Positions 47,696 to 56,755 of a stretch of DNA of 61,877 nt are shown piece by piece; the first letter of the stretch is position 1; every line of letters starts with the position of its first letter. Location of the stretch: assembly GCA_934569045.1 (NCBI GenBank), contig CAKTJX010000011.1:1-61877 (forward strand), written 5' to 3'. The position numbers and the translations under genes were made by a program. The notes under the pieces were generated by a model. It had not been told where the DNA came from. It made no database searches and worked only from the letters and a program-made list of their open reading frames with translations. This DNA is from an uncultured Oscillospiraceae bacterium (lineage in GTDB: Bacteria > Bacillota > Clostridia > Oscillospirales > Oscillospiraceae).

Positions 47696-48088
47696 TCAAA
47701 TCCACCATTCGGGCGTAAGCTCGCCCAAGGTGACGATTTTTTCGTGTTCATAATCCAGCATGATCTGGATATCCTTATATTCCCCCGGCATCAGCTGGGT
47801 CATCAGCTCCCGGCAGGCTCCGCAGGGCGCACCGGTTTTGCCGCTGGACATTACAGCCAGAACCTTGGAGATGCGGTGCTCCCCACAGGTGAGCATATGA
47901 AAAATGGCATTGCGCTCCGCGCAGATGCCCAGGGTACAGGCAGTATCCACGCAGACACCTGTATAGATTTTCCCGCTCTCCGACAGGATCGCCGCGGCCA
48001 CACCGCCGGCCTCCACAAAATCCGAAACCGCCCGCCCATTCTGAACGGCCTTGGCGGCCTCATACATTGTCTTCCAAATTGCGTCCAT
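47696..48088 (-). CDS. Cytidine deaminase-family protein
   Basis: 130 residues. The zinc ligands are in GICAERNAIFHM (Cys plus catalytic Glu) and GAPCGACRELMTQ (two Cys), as in the homotetrameric cytidine/blasticidin-S deaminase group. The C-terminus ends in LGELTPEWW. Likely cytidine or deoxycytidine salvage. AAAGGAGATGCT precedes the ATG. Inserted between khpA and rimM, behind a terminator-like hairpin. Confidence 0.88.
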   Translation of the reverse strand: MDAIWKTMYEAAKAVQNGRAVSDFVEAGGVAAAILSESGKIYTGVCVDTACTLGICAERNAIFHMLTCGEHRISKVLAVMSSGKTGAPCGACRELMTQLMPGEYKDIQIMLDYEHEKIVTLGELTPEWWI

Positions 48089-48114
48089 AGCATCTCCTTT
48101 TTCTGCGCAGATAA

Positions 48115-48144
48115 ACGAAAATGCGTGACGATACCGCCACGCAT
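48115..48144 (-). terminator. Terminator or attenuator between khpA and the deaminase gene
   Basis: Minus strand ATGCGTG-N10-CACGCAT followed by TTTTCG, seven bases after the khpA stop. Confidence 0.65.
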
Positions 48145-48150
48145 AGCCGT

Positions 48151-48381
48151 TTAGTCCACAATCTCCACAGTAACCTTTTCGCCAGTGCGCTGGGCTACCG
48201 TCTTGATGATGGTACGGATCTCCTTGGCGATCCGTCCCTGGCGGCCGATGACCTTGCCCATGTCGCCTTCGGCCACATGGAGCTCCAGCACCTTGCCCTC
48301 TTCGTCAGAAGTTTCGACAACGGTAACTGCCTCCGGGTTGTCCACCAGGCTCTTTGCCATATACAGCAAAAGTTCCTTCAT
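48151..48381 (-). CDS. khpA: KH-domain RNA-binding protein KhpA
   Basis: 76 residues. One KH domain with the GDMGKVIGRQGRIAKEIRTI signature. KhpA works with KhpB/Jag as an RNA-binding post-transcriptional regulator. Lies 23 bases after rpsP, its conserved location in Firmicutes. Confidence 0.95.
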   Translation of the reverse strand: MKELLLYMAKSLVDNPEAVTVVETSDEEGKVLELHVAEGDMGKVIGRQGRIAKEIRTIIKTVAQRTGEKVTVEIVD

Positions 48382-48404
48382 TGTGCCACTCCTTCAGAAA
48401 GGGC

Positions 48405-48644
48405 TTACAGAACGCCGGCGTTCTTCAGCAGGCCCCGAACAGTGTCGGTGGGCTGGGCACCGTTCTTGATCCAGTTCTGCGCCTTCTCAGCGTCCACGGT
48501 AACGGTGGCGGGAGAGGTCAGAGGGTTGTAGGTGCCGATCTCTTCGATGCAGCGGCCATCACGGGGAGAACGGGAATCGGCAACAACGATACGGTAGTAA
48601 GGAGCCTTCTTGGCACCCATTCTTCTCAGTCTGATCTTAACCAT
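48405..48644 (-). CDS. rpsP: 30S ribosomal protein S16
   Basis: 79 residues. [20 protein letters not shown] and [20 protein letters not shown] are diagnostic of S16. Follows ffh after 70 bases; GGAGGTGAAACTTTC is the ribosome site. Part of the ylxM-ffh-rpsP-khpA series. Confidence 0.98.
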   Translation of the reverse strand: MVKIRLRRMGAKKAPYYRIVVADSRSPRDGRCIEEIGTYNPLTSPATVTVDAEKAQNWIKNGAQPTDTVRGLLKNAGVL

Positions 48645-48714
48645 GAAAGTTTCACCTCCATAAAAAATCTGAATATATATCGCAAAGCAAATCGCTTTCA
48701 GCGAACGAAAGAAA

Positions 48715-50061
48715 TTACATGCCGGGGAAGCCCATGCCGCCGAAGCCCCGCATCCGCTTGAGCTTCTTGGCCGCGCCGGGACCGGAGAACTGCTTCATCA
48801 GCTTGCGCATCTGCTCAAAAGACTTGAGCAGCTTGTTCACGTCCTCTACCCGCAGACCGCAGCCGGCGGCAATACGCTTCTTGCGGCTGGCCCCGATGAT
48901 GGCGGGATTCTCCCGTTCCTTGGGGGTCATGGAGAGGATGATGGCCTCCGTATGGGCCATGGCCTTGGGGTCCAGCTTGATATCCTTCATGGAAGCGCCG
49001 CCGGGCATCTGGGCCAGAAGGTCTTCCATAGAGCCCATGGATTTGAGCTGCACCATCTGATCGTAAAAGTCCTGGAGGGTGAAGCGATTGGTCCGCATCT
49101 TTTCCTCCATCTTGGCTGCCTGCTTGGCATCGTAGGCCTTCTCCGCCTTTTCGATGAGGCTCAGCACATCGCCCATGCCCAGGATGCGGCTTGCCATCCG
49201 GTCCGGGTGGAAAACCTCGATATCCTCCAGCTTTTCGCCCACACCGGCGAACTTAATGGACTTTCCGGTGACGGCCTTGACAGACAGGGCCGCGCCGCCT
49301 CTGGCATCGCCGTCCAGCTTGGAGAGCATGACGGAATCGATATCCAGCCATTCGTTAAAGGTCTGAGCCGCGTTCACCGCGTCCTGACCGGTCATGGCAT
49401 CCACAACCAGCATGATCTCATTGGGCTTGACGGCGGCCTTGATGTTCTTCAGCTCTTCCATCAGGGCCTCGTCCACATGGAGCCGTCCGGCGGTGTCCAG
49501 AAAGACCATGTCATAGCCGCGCTGGCGGGCGTAGAGCACCGCCTCTTTGGCGGTAACAACCGGGTCCTGGGTGCCCTTCTCGAAGACGGGGATGCCCAGT
49601 TTTTCGCCGCAGATCTTCAGCTGCTGGATGGCAGCGGGACGGTACACGTCGCAGGCCACCAGCAGCGGGTTCCGGCCCTGGCGCTTCATGAGCCCTGCCA
49701 GTTTGCTGCCGTTGGTGGTTTTACCGGCGCCCTGGAGGCCAACCAGCATCACCACTGTGGGGCCGTTGGGATTGATATTCAGGTGCTTGGTCTCCGCGCC
49801 CATGAGCTTGCACAGCTCCTCATTGACGATCTTCACGATCATCTGGGCGGGGGTCAGGGACTCCAGCACATCCGCACCGACACAGCGCTCGGTGACGGAC
49901 TTTGTAAAGTCCTTTACCACTTTATAGCTCACGTCTGCTTCCAGCAGCGCCATGCGGATTTCCCGCATAGCCTCCTTCACATCCGCTTCTTTCAGACGGC
50001 CCTTGCCACGAAGCTTTTTGAAGGTGGAAGATATTTTTTCAGTCAAGCCTTCAAATGCCAT
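48715..50061 (-). CDS. ffh: Signal recognition particle protein Ffh
   Basis: 448 residues. N domain, G domain with [20 protein letters not shown] and TKLD-like [10 protein letters not shown], and a methionine-rich M domain (MQRL-like [15 protein letters not shown]) that binds 4.5S RNA and signal peptides. Starts three bases after the ylxM stop. C-terminus ends GGMGFPGM. No 4.5S RNA gene was found in the window. Confidence 0.98.
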   Translation of the reverse strand: MAFEGLTEKISSTFKKLRGKGRLKEADVKEAMREIRMALLEADVSYKVVKDFTKSVTERCVGADVLESLTPAQMIVKIVNEELCKLMGAETKHLNINPNGPTVVMLVGLQGAGKTTNGSKLAGLMKRQGRNPLLVACDVYRPAAIQQLKICGEKLGIPVFEKGTQDPVVTAKEAVLYARQRGYDMVFLDTAGRLHVDEALMEELKNIKAAVKPNEIMLVVDAMTGQDAVNAAQTFNEWLDIDSVMLSKLDGDARGGAALSVKAVTGKSIKFAGVGEKLEDIEVFHPDRMASRILGMGDVLSLIEKAEKAYDAKQAAKMEEKMRTNRFTLQDFYDQMVQLKSMGSMEDLLAQMPGGASMKDIKLDPKAMAHTEAIILSMTPKERENPAIIGASRKKRIAAGCGLRVEDVNKLLKSFEQMRKLMKQFSGPGAAKKLKRMRGFGGMGFPGM

Positions 50062-50064
50062 ACT

Positions 50065-50409
50065 TTACTCCTCAAGTTCCTTTGCCGCCGACAGGATCTC
50101 CCCTGCCAGACTGGCTACCTCCGGGTCCGGCTTGCTTTGCAGCACCCGCGCAGCCTCTTGAATCCGCTGGGCCGCGGCGCGAACCGCCTCGTCCCGGCGG
50201 AGAAAACCGGTTTTTGCCTCCATGTTCCGAAGCAGGGTCTCCGCCCGGCTCAGGTTATCGTAAACCCCCTGGCGGCTGACACCCAGCTCCTGGGCAATCT
50301 CTCCCAGGGACATATCCTGATTGTAGCGCATATCCAGACAGTCCCGCTGCCGCTGCGTCAGCAGTTCGCCATAGTAATCGAACAGCAGGGTCATTTCTAC
50401 GCTTTCCAC
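50065..50409 (-). CDS. ylxM: YlxM-family helix-turn-helix protein
   Basis: 114 residues. Sigma-70 region-4-like HTH: LTQRQRDCLDMRYNQDMSLGEIAQELGVSRQGVYDNLSRAE. YlxM proteins are always next to ffh and are thought to affect SRP. Start chosen as GTG at 50409 because GGGGAGG with an 8-base spacing precedes it; a TTG seven codons upstream lies on top of that site, and ATG at 50397-50394 region is a weaker alternative. Its leader contains one of two matching palindromes. Confidence 0.92.
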   Translation of the reverse strand: MESVEMTLLFDYYGELLTQRQRDCLDMRYNQDMSLGEIAQELGVSRQGVYDNLSRAETLLRNMEAKTGFLRRDEAVRAAAQRIQEAARVLQSKPDPEVASLAGEILSAAKELEE

Positions 50410-50424
50410 GATCCGGTCCTCCCC

Positions 50425-50499
50425 TGTCAAGGTCTATTCCTTGACAGCCTGGATATCATACACGAAAAAGGCGTCTTTGTCAAGTATTTTTCCTTGACA
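50425..50499 (-). promoter_or_regulatory. ylxM-ffh promoter with two matching palindromes
   Basis: Minus strand TTGACA (50478-50483), 17-base spacer, TATGAT (50455-50460). TGTCAAG-N8-CTTGACA occurs twice: 50478-50499 covering the -35, and 50425-50446 at the transcription start, 53 bp centre to centre (about five helical turns). Confidence 0.85.
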
Positions 50500-50507
50500 G
50501 TTCCGTT

Positions 50508-51143
50508 TTATTTTACCCGATACCACCGGGACAGCTCTTTGACCTTCAAAAAGCCGATTTCTTCATACAGCGCAATGGCCTTTGCGTTGCTGCCCGCCAC
50601 CTCCAGCCGCAGAGGGACACCGGGGCATACGGAGGCCAGCGAGTGCAGAACCCGCCTGCCCGCGCCGGGCCTGGCGGCGGCGATGGCCTCGATGCAGTCC
50701 TCACGCAGATAGCCGATGCCCAGAAGTTCCCCCTGGTGGTGGACAAAATAGGCCCCGCCCTCCAAAAGCCGCGGCTCGTCCCGGCTTTCCAGGGTGCCGG
50801 CGTTGTCCACATTGGCCATGGCCTCATTGTAAAGGGCCCGCCACCGGGTCACCGTGGCCTCCGTTACCGGAAACAGGGATTCAATCAGGGGCTCCTCCAC
50901 ATTGGGAATGCCCCGCATTTCCAGAACGGCGGTATGCAGGGGGTATTCCTCCAGAAGTTCCCCGCCGGTCGCGTAAATTTTCTCCGCCCCACAGGCGGCA
51001 CAGAAGGACACGCACTCCTCCAGCAGTGCCTTGGGATTCCGGGAATCCCGCAGATGGATATAGGCCTCTCCCCGATAGGGGATTTCCTTCAAAATCAGGC
51101 TGGCAGCACCGTTTTCCGTGGTGAACACCGGGAAATCTTTCAT
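50508..51143 (-). CDS. GNAT-family N-acetyltransferase
   Basis: 211 residues. The C-terminal half has the GNAT acetyl-CoA fold: GELLGIGYLREDCIEAIAA, GAGRRVLHSLA (an R/Q-x-x-G-x-G/A-like pyrophosphate loop) and NAKAIALYEEIGFLKV. The first 95 residues are a distinct N-terminal domain. Substrate unknown. Start at 51143 follows GGAGAAAACT; further upstream frame is not coding. Divergent from the histidinol phosphatase gene. Confidence 0.88.
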   Translation of the reverse strand: MKDFPVFTTENGAASLILKEIPYRGEAYIHLRDSRNPKALLEECVSFCAACGAEKIYATGGELLEEYPLHTAVLEMRGIPNVEEPLIESLFPVTEATVTRWRALYNEAMANVDNAGTLESRDEPRLLEGGAYFVHHQGELLGIGYLREDCIEAIAAARPGAGRRVLHSLASVCPGVPLRLEVAGSNAKAIALYEEIGFLKVKELSRWYRVK

Positions 51144-51186
51144 AGTTTTCTCTCCAAAATCACAGGAATTTTCGTTCCTTTCTCTG

Positions 51187-51214
51187 TTGCCTTTGGCGTT
51201 TTTCGTGCTATAAT
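51187..51214 (+). promoter_or_regulatory. Promoter of the PHP phosphatase gene
   Basis: TTGCCT, 16-base spacer, TATAAT, about 30 bases before the start codon. Confidence 0.65.
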
Positions 51215-51245
51215 ATAGAAAAAGCAAGAGAAAAGGAAGCATTTT

Positions 51246-52019
51246 ATGATTGCGAATTATCACACCCACACCCCCCGGTGCAACCACGCCCAGGGCAGTG
51301 AGCAGGAATATGTGGACGCGGCGCTCTCCGCCGGGCTGAAAATTCTGGGCTTTTCGGATCACACGCCCTATCTGTTCCCCGGAGACTACTACTCCACCTT
51401 CCGCATGCGGCCGGAGGAGCTGTCCGGCTATGTCGCCACCGTAAGCGGTCTGCGGGACCGCTATGCCGGCCGGCTGGAAATCCATGTAGGCGTAGAGGCG
51501 GAATTCTACCCCAAGTATTTTGACGCGCTTCTGGACTTTCTCCGGGCCAATCAGGTGGAATATATGATCCTGGGACAGCACTTCGTGGGCAACGAGCCCG
51601 ACGGCAGCTACAGCGGACGGGAGACCACGGACAGGGAAATTCTGGCCGCCTATGTGCGTCAGAGCATCGCCGCCATGGATCGGAACGTTTACACCTACAT
51701 GGCCCACCCGGATATCCTGAATTTTACAGGAGAACGGAGCACCTATGACGAATGGATGGGGCTGCTGATCCGGGAGGCAAAGGATCACGGTCTACCCCTG
51801 GAATTCAATTTCCTGGGCTTCCGGGAGGGCCGGAACTACCCGGATGCCCGGTTCCTGGAGCTGGTGGCAGAGGCCGGACAGCCCATGGTCCTGGGCTGCG
51901 ATGCCCACCAGCCGGAGGCCCTGCGGGTCCCCGACACCGAGGCCAAAGCAAGGGCCCTGCTGGACAGCTTCGGAATTCCCATTCTGGAAACCGTACCCCT
52001 GCGGCTTCTCTCCGTCTAA
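51246..52019 (+). CDS. Histidinol-phosphatase (PHP type, HisJ/HisK)
   Basis: 257 residues. PHP-domain metal ligands in YHTHTPRCNHAQG, FSDHTPY, GVEAEFYPKY, LGQHFV, MAHPDI and LGCDAHQPEAL. Matches the HisK group that removes phosphate from L-histidinol phosphate. No other his genes nearby, so a different phosphoester substrate cannot be excluded. AAAAGGAAGCATTTT precedes the ATG. Confidence 0.87.
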   Translation: MIANYHTHTPRCNHAQGSEQEYVDAALSAGLKILGFSDHTPYLFPGDYYSTFRMRPEELSGYVATVSGLRDRYAGRLEIHVGVEAEFYPKYFDALLDFLRANQVEYMILGQHFVGNEPDGSYSGRETTDREILAAYVRQSIAAMDRNVYTYMAHPDILNFTGERSTYDEWMGLLIREAKDHGLPLEFNFLGFREGRNYPDARFLELVAEAGQPMVLGCDAHQPEALRVPDTEAKARALLDSFGIPILETVPLRLLSV

Positions 52020-52025
52020 CTTAAA

Positions 52026-52067
52026 AAGGGCGCGTTGCAATCAATCGCAACGTGCCCTTCCCTTTTT
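52026..52067 (+). terminator. Terminator of the PHP phosphatase gene
   Basis: AAGGGCGCGTTGC-N8-GCAACGTGCCCTT, then CCCTTTTTC, directly after the stop codon. Confidence 0.85.
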
Positions 52068-52073
52068 CGATTT

Positions 52074-52180
52074 GTCCCGAAGGGACACCAAAACCGCCCG
52101 GGACGGGCGATTTCGTCCGGTCTCAGACCGGATTGCACCTGTCAAATGACAGATTTCACCCAGCCAACGGCTGGATTTCA
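52074..52180 (-). repeat. Five-hairpin intergenic element, copy 2
   Basis: Plus strand order: GTCCC-GAA-GGGAC, CGCCCG-GGA-CGGGCG, CCGGTC-TCA-GACCGG, CTGTC-AAAT-GACAG, CCAGCC-AAC-GGCTGG, with the same linkers as copy 1 (ATTTCG, ATTGCAC, ATTTCAC, ATTTCATT). Stems 3 to 5 differ from copy 1 on both sides of each helix. Lies behind yajC, with a 12-bp perfect hairpin (52183-52209) in between. Confidence 0.85.
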
Positions 52181-52182
52181 TT

Positions 52183-52209
52183 GTGGCTGCCGCAAAATGC
52201 GGCAGCCAC
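52183..52209 (-). terminator. Hairpin behind yajC
   Basis: GTGGCTGCCGCA-AAA-TGCGGCAGCCAC, perfect 12-bp stem five bases after the yajC stop. No U-tract follows on the minus strand, so it may protect the 3' end rather than terminate. Confidence 0.6.
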
Positions 52210-52213
52210 TTTC

Positions 52214-52588
52214 TTACTTGCCCTTCTCGGCCTTCTTGGCGGCCTTGGCCTTTGCCTTGGCTTCCTGGGCCTTCTTGGCCTCGGCCTTGGCGGCCTCGGC
52301 GGCGGTCTCGTTGGTGGACATAGCCCACTTGGCGATCTCCAGCCGCACCTGGTCGGCACCGGTCTCGATCACCAGGTTGTTTTCCTTCACGTTGACAACA
52401 GTGCCGACAATGCCGCCGATGGTGGTGATCTTGTCGCCGTTCTTTACGGAGGAACGCATCTGCTCTGCTTCCTTCTTCCGCTTGTTCTCGGGGCGGATGA
52501 GCATGAAGTAGAACACGGCCAGCATGAGCACCAGAGTGATCAGCATGCTGCCCATTCCGGTAGAGCCGGTAGCAGTCAAAATAGTCAT
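52214..52588 (-). CDS. yajC: Preprotein translocase subunit YajC
   Basis: 124 residues. One N-terminal membrane helix (MLITLVLMLAVFYFMLI) followed by RPENKRKKEAEQMRSSVKNGDKITTIGGIVGTV, the YajC signature. The last 35 residues are an Ala/Lys/Glu-rich tail, probably a helix, absent from short homologues. Accessory to SecDF. Single gene in this window; secDF are not present. Confidence 0.95.
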   Translation of the reverse strand: MTILTATGSTGMGSMLITLVLMLAVFYFMLIRPENKRKKEAEQMRSSVKNGDKITTIGGIVGTVVNVKENNLVIETGADQVRLEIAKWAMSTNETAAEAAKAEAKKAQEAKAKAKAAKKAEKGK

Positions 52589-52875
52589 TGGGACGAACTC
52601 CTTTGTATGTGATAGAATTTATTATACCATCCGGAGCGGAAATTGCAAGGACAATTTACCCTCCAACAGAATATTTTTGGAATAAGGGTATCTCTACCCT
52701 CAAAGAAGCCTCGCAGAGTTTGCCGACGAAAGTCGGCAAATAAAATGGGAATCATTTTCCGTCGGGGCGTGTACCTGACAGAAAATACTTCTCAGGCTGC
52801 AAGTGTGCGCCCGCAGGGCGTGCGCGCAGCAGACTGCAAAAGTTTGGTGGAAAGTCCGTAAGGACTTTTCACCAG
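52589..52875. other. Intergenic stretch between uvrB and yajC, hairpins only
   Basis: No gene seen. Contains a perfect hairpin TTTGCCGAC-GAAA-GTCGGCAAA (52719-52740), a GCGCCC-GCA-GGGCG hairpin near 52808 and AAAGTCC-GTAA-GGACTTT (52851-52868) just behind the uvrB stop, the last being a candidate terminator for uvrB without a clear U-tract. Confidence 0.5.
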
Positions 52876-54843
52876 CTATAGCCCATTGCCTCGCAGCTCC
52901 ACGATCTGGTCCCGGAGGACGGCGGCGTACTCGTATTCCATCATCTTGGCCGCCTCCTTCATCTGCTTTTCCAGGCGGGCGATCTCCTTTTCCTTCTCCG
53001 CCTTGGTCATCTTGATGCCGCTGCGGCCCTTCCGCTCGGCGGTGGGGGAGGAAATCTCGATCAGGTCCCGGACGGACTTGATGACGGTTTTGGGGACAAT
53101 GCCGTGGGCCTTATTGTAGGCATCCTGGATATCCCGGCGGCGGGCGGTCTCGTCCATGGCGATGCGCATAGAGGGGGTCACCGTATCGGCGTACATAATG
53201 ACCTTGCCCTCGGCGTTTCGGGCGGCACGGCCCATGGTCTGAATTAAGCTGGTCTCGCTGCGCAGGAAGCCCTCCTTGTCCGCGTCCAGGATGGCAACCA
53301 GGCTCACCTCCGGCAGGTCCAGGCCCTCCCGCAGCAGGTTGATACCCACCAGCACGTCGAATTTCGCCAGCCGCAGATCCCGGATGATCTCCATTCGCTC
53401 CATGGCCCCGATATCCGAGTGCATATACCGGACCTTAATGCCCGCCTTTTGCAGGTAGACCGTCAGGTCCTCTGCCATCTTCTTGGTCAGGGTGGTCACC
53501 AGCACCCGCTCGTTTTTCGCGGTACGGGCGTTGATCTCCCCAATGAGATCGTCGATCTGTCCCTCAATGGGCCGGACCTCTACAACGGGGTCCAGCAGGC
53601 CCGTGGGCCGGATCACCTGCTCTACGATCTGGCCGGAGCGGGTCCGCTCGTACTCGCCGGGGGTGGCGGAGACATAGATCACCTGGTTGATCTTCTGGTC
53701 GAACTCATGGAAATTCAGGGGGCGGTTGTCATAGGCCGAGGGCAGGCGGAAGCCGTAGTTCACCAGGGCATCCTTCCGGCTTCGGTCCCCGGCGTACATG
53801 GCCCGGCACTGGGGCAGGGTCACATGGCTCTCGTCAATGAACATCAGATAGTCGTCCGGGAAATAGTCCAGAAGCGTCGTGGGCGGCGTGCCGGGGGCCC
53901 GGCCCTGGATCACCCGAGAATAGTTCTCGATGCCGTTGCAGAAGCCGATCTCCGTCATCATTTCCAGGTCGTAGGCGGTACGCTGGGCGATGCGCTGGGC
54001 CTCGATGAGCTTGTTCTCCGCCCGGAACTTCTCCACCTGCTGATCGCATTCCTTCTGAATTTCCAGCATGGCCCGCTGAAGCTTCTCCTTGGAGGCCACA
54101 TAGTGGCTGGCGGGGTAGATGGCCACATGGTCCACATACCGCTCCACCATACCGGAAACCGCGTTGATCTCGCTGATGCGGTCAATCTCGTCCCCAAAAA
54201 ATTCCACCCGGATGGCCCTGCCGGACCAGTAGGCGGGGTAGACCTCCAGGGTATCCCCCCGGACCCGGAATTTATTTCGGGAGAAATCAATGTCGTTTCG
54301 CTCGTAGCGAATTTCCGTCAGCTTTTTGAGTATTTCGTCCACGGGCCGCTCCTGGCCCACACGCAGGGAGATGACCATGCTCTTATAGTCGATGGGGTCA
54401 CCCAGACCGTACAGACAACTGACGGAGGCCACAATGATCACATCCCGCCGCTCAAACAGCGAGGAGGTGGCGGAGTGGCGCAAACGGTCGATCTCCTCGT
54501 TGACGGAGGCATCCTTTTCAATATAGGTGTCCGTGTGGGCGATATAGGCCTCCGGCTGGTAGTAATCGTAGTAAGAGATAAAATACTCCACCACATTGTG
54601 GGGGAAGAACTCCCGGAACTCCGAGCACAGCTGGGCGGCCAGGGTCTTGTTGTGGGCCAGCACCAGGGTGGGCCGGTTCAGTTTCGCGATGACGGACGCC
54701 ATGGTAAAGGTCTTGCCGGAGCCGGTGACACCCAGAAGGGTCTGCTCCCGAAGGCCCCAGTTGACGCCGTTTGTCAGGCCCTCGATGGCCTCCGGCTGGT
54801 CGCCGGAGGGCTTGTATTCCGAAACCAGTTCAAAATGATCCAT
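52876..54843 (-). CDS. uvrB: UvrABC excision nuclease subunit B
   Basis: 655 residues. Walker [13 protein letters not shown], beta-hairpin [21 protein letters not shown], helicase motifs ([28 protein letters not shown]) and a C-terminal UVR domain ([21 protein letters not shown]). Nucleotide-excision repair damage verification with UvrA. Twelve bases behind radC, probably co-transcribed. uvrA is encoded further along on the same strand at 58825. Confidence 0.98.
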   Translation of the reverse strand: MDHFELVSEYKPSGDQPEAIEGLTNGVNWGLREQTLLGVTGSGKTFTMASVIAKLNRPTLVLAHNKTLAAQLCSEFREFFPHNVVEYFISYYDYYQPEAYIAHTDTYIEKDASVNEEIDRLRHSATSSLFERRDVIIVASVSCLYGLGDPIDYKSMVISLRVGQERPVDEILKKLTEIRYERNDIDFSRNKFRVRGDTLEVYPAYWSGRAIRVEFFGDEIDRISEINAVSGMVERYVDHVAIYPASHYVASKEKLQRAMLEIQKECDQQVEKFRAENKLIEAQRIAQRTAYDLEMMTEIGFCNGIENYSRVIQGRAPGTPPTTLLDYFPDDYLMFIDESHVTLPQCRAMYAGDRSRKDALVNYGFRLPSAYDNRPLNFHEFDQKINQVIYVSATPGEYERTRSGQIVEQVIRPTGLLDPVVEVRPIEGQIDDLIGEINARTAKNERVLVTTLTKKMAEDLTVYLQKAGIKVRYMHSDIGAMERMEIIRDLRLAKFDVLVGINLLREGLDLPEVSLVAILDADKEGFLRSETSLIQTMGRAARNAEGKVIMYADTVTPSMRIAMDETARRRDIQDAYNKAHGIVPKTVIKSVRDLIEISSPTAERKGRSGIKMTKAEKEKEIARLEKQMKEAAKMMEYEYAAVLRDQIVELRGNGL

Positions 54844-54855
54844 TGTTCTGCCTCC

Positions 54856-55542
54856 TTACAGCAACAGGCATTCGTTAAATCGTTCGTCGGACATGGCAAT
54901 GGACACATAGTCGTCGTCCGCCACGATGATGTGATCCGCCAGGGTGATGTCCACCGCCCGCAGGGCCATGGCCACACGGCGGGTAGTCTGGATATCCTCC
55001 GGCGAGGGCACCGCCAGGCCGCTGGGATGGTTGTGGGCCAGCACCACCGTGGAGGCGTTGACCCCGATGGCCGTCTCCACCACCTTGCGGATGGAGACTC
55101 TGGCGGAGTTGGCGCCGCCCTCCCCCAGCTCCTTGCAGCACAGAAGCTTACATTTGGCATCCAGGCAGAGCAGAAACACCGTTTCCAGCTTCCGCCCGAA
55201 AAAGCGGGGCACCAGGTACTCCGCGCACTTTTCCAGGGTGGGCAGCACCGTCACCCGGCTGGAACGGTCCGTCATGTAGAAGCGGCCCATCTGGGGGATC
55301 AGCGTCAGCAGCAGCGCCGCGTTCTCCCCCACCCCCGGCACCTTGCACAGCTCCGCGGGGCTGGCCTCCAGCACCTGGGAGAGGCTGCCGAAGTGCTCCA
55401 GGAGCTTATGGGCAATGGGGTTGGTATCGGCTCTTGGGATGGCGTAAAAAAGCAGCAGCTCTAGGGCCTGGATATCGGAAAAATGATCCAGCCCCTCCTC
55501 CTGAAACCGCTTCTTTACCCGCGCTCTGTGGCCCTCGTGCAT
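54856..55542 (-). CDS. radC: RadC-family (JAB/MPN-domain) protein
   Basis: 228 residues. N-terminal helix-hairpin-helix-like part (IQALELLLFYAIPRADTNPIA, VPGVGENAALLL) and the JAB1/MPN metal motif HNHPSGLAVPSPED near residue 175. Despite the name a recombination role is not proven for the family. GGGAGGCAGCGCCC before the ATG. Upstream of uvrB, a repair-associated neighbour. Confidence 0.95.
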   Translation of the reverse strand: MHEGHRARVKKRFQEEGLDHFSDIQALELLLFYAIPRADTNPIAHKLLEHFGSLSQVLEASPAELCKVPGVGENAALLLTLIPQMGRFYMTDRSSRVTVLPTLEKCAEYLVPRFFGRKLETVFLLCLDAKCKLLCCKELGEGGANSARVSIRKVVETAIGVNASTVVLAHNHPSGLAVPSPEDIQTTRRVAMALRAVDITLADHIIVADDDYVSIAMSDERFNECLLL

Positions 55543-55571
55543 GGGCGCTGCCTCCCTTCAAAAGTAACACT

Positions 55572-55600
55572 TGCTATTTTCCAAGAAGTTCGCTAAAATG
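55572..55600 (+). promoter_or_regulatory. Promoter of the histidine-kinase-like gene
   Basis: TTGCTA, 17-base spacer, TAAAAT, about 75 bases before the ATG at 55678. Confidence 0.55.
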
Positions 55601-55677
55601 ATGGAAAAGAATTGTCGAAACCTGCCGGGAAAGTTTTTCCCAAATCTGCGCATGCTATCACTGTCAGGAGGACTGTC

Positions 55678-56724
55678 ATGGACAATCAAACCTTACACAT
55701 AGAGATGCTGGATCTGATCGTCGCCCCCTGCTTCTGTGTGAAAAACGGGGTCATCCAAGAACGCAACCAGGCCGCCCGCAATCTGCCCCTGGGCGAGAAG
55801 ATCGCCCCGCTTCTGAAAACCGGCCAGGAGGAGTACGCCGCCTACACCGGCGGCTGCCTGTACCTGACACTGAACATCGGCGGCACCGTCTTCGGTGCCG
55901 CTGTCCAACGCGTGGAGGATGCGGATCTGTTCCTGCTGGAGGGGCCGGAGGAAAACCAGGAGCTGCGGGCTCTGGCCCTGGCCGCCAAGGATCTGCGGGG
56001 GCCCCTGTCCGGGATTCTGTCCACCGCCCAGCAGCTTTCCGAAAGCTGCACGGAGGCGGCTTCCCAGCAGCTCAGCGCCCTGAACCGGGGGCTGGCCCAG
56101 CTGCTGCGCATTGTGGGCAATATGTCCGCCGCCTCCGCGGGCGGCTTCCACCCGGAGCTGCTGGAAATTACCGGGCTTTTTCAGGAGATTTTTGAAAAGG
56201 CCGGAAATCTCCTGGGGGAGATCGGTCTGGAAGTACGCTACCAGGGTCCGGAGCACCGGCTCTACTGTCTGGCGGACCCCCAGGAGCTGGATCGGGCCGT
56301 GCTGAATCTACTGTCCAACGGGGCAAAGTTCACCCCCAAGGGCGGCACCATCACCGCCAGCCTGACGCGCCAGGGCCGCATGCTGCGGCTGTGCGTCCAG
56401 GACACCGGCTCCGGCATCCCGGATGACATCCGGGGCAGCGTTTTCCGGCGCTATCTGCGGCAGCCCGCCATTGAGGATGGCCGGTTTGGCCTGGGGCTGG
56501 GCCTGGTGCTGGTCCGCGCCTGCGCCAGCCATCACGGCGGCACGGTGCTCATAGACCATCCACCCCAGGGCGGCACACGGGTCACCATGACCATTGCCAT
56601 CCGGCAGGACAATACCGGGACGCTCCGTTCCCCGGTGCTGCGGGTGGACTATGCCGGAGAGCGGGACCACGGGCTCATTGAGCTCTCCGAGGTGCTGCCG
56701 GCGGACTGCTACAAAGAACTGTAA
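55678..56724 (+). CDS. Soluble histidine-kinase-like protein lacking the phospho-acceptor histidine
   Basis: 348 residues, no membrane segment. The first 90 residues may be a PAS-like sensor. The dimerisation helix reads AAKDLRGPLSGIL at 102-114: the H-E-L-R-T-P-L box has Lys104 where histidine is required. The ATPase domain is intact (N box NLLSNGAKF at 210-218, G1 DTGSGIP at 242, G2 GLGLGLVLV at 271). A tail of about 40 residues follows. No response regulator adjoins. CAGGAGGACTGTC fixes the start at 55678. It may act as an ATP-dependent allosteric switch or use another residue; that is inference. Confidence 0.85.
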   Translation: MDNQTLHIEMLDLIVAPCFCVKNGVIQERNQAARNLPLGEKIAPLLKTGQEEYAAYTGGCLYLTLNIGGTVFGAAVQRVEDADLFLLEGPEENQELRALALAAKDLRGPLSGILSTAQQLSESCTEAASQQLSALNRGLAQLLRIVGNMSAASAGGFHPELLEITGLFQEIFEKAGNLLGEIGLEVRYQGPEHRLYCLADPQELDRAVLNLLSNGAKFTPKGGTITASLTRQGRMLRLCVQDTGSGIPDDIRGSVFRRYLRQPAIEDGRFGLGLGLVLVRACASHHGGTVLIDHPPQGGTRVTMTIAIRQDNTGTLRSPVLRVDYAGERDHGLIELSEVLPADCYKEL

Positions 56725-56755
56725 ACTTTCTCCCTGCGAAACGCGGGGAGGATTT

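Noticed and set aside
48715..50507. 4.5S/scRNA gene beside ffh
   Set aside because: No SRP RNA tip motif (GGAA tetraloop with the conserved asymmetric loop) found in the intergenic spaces.
52041..52199. 46-codon frame inside hairpin element copy 2
   Set aside because: Starts at the repeat's ATGAAATC linker; the same frame stops early in copies 1 and 3.
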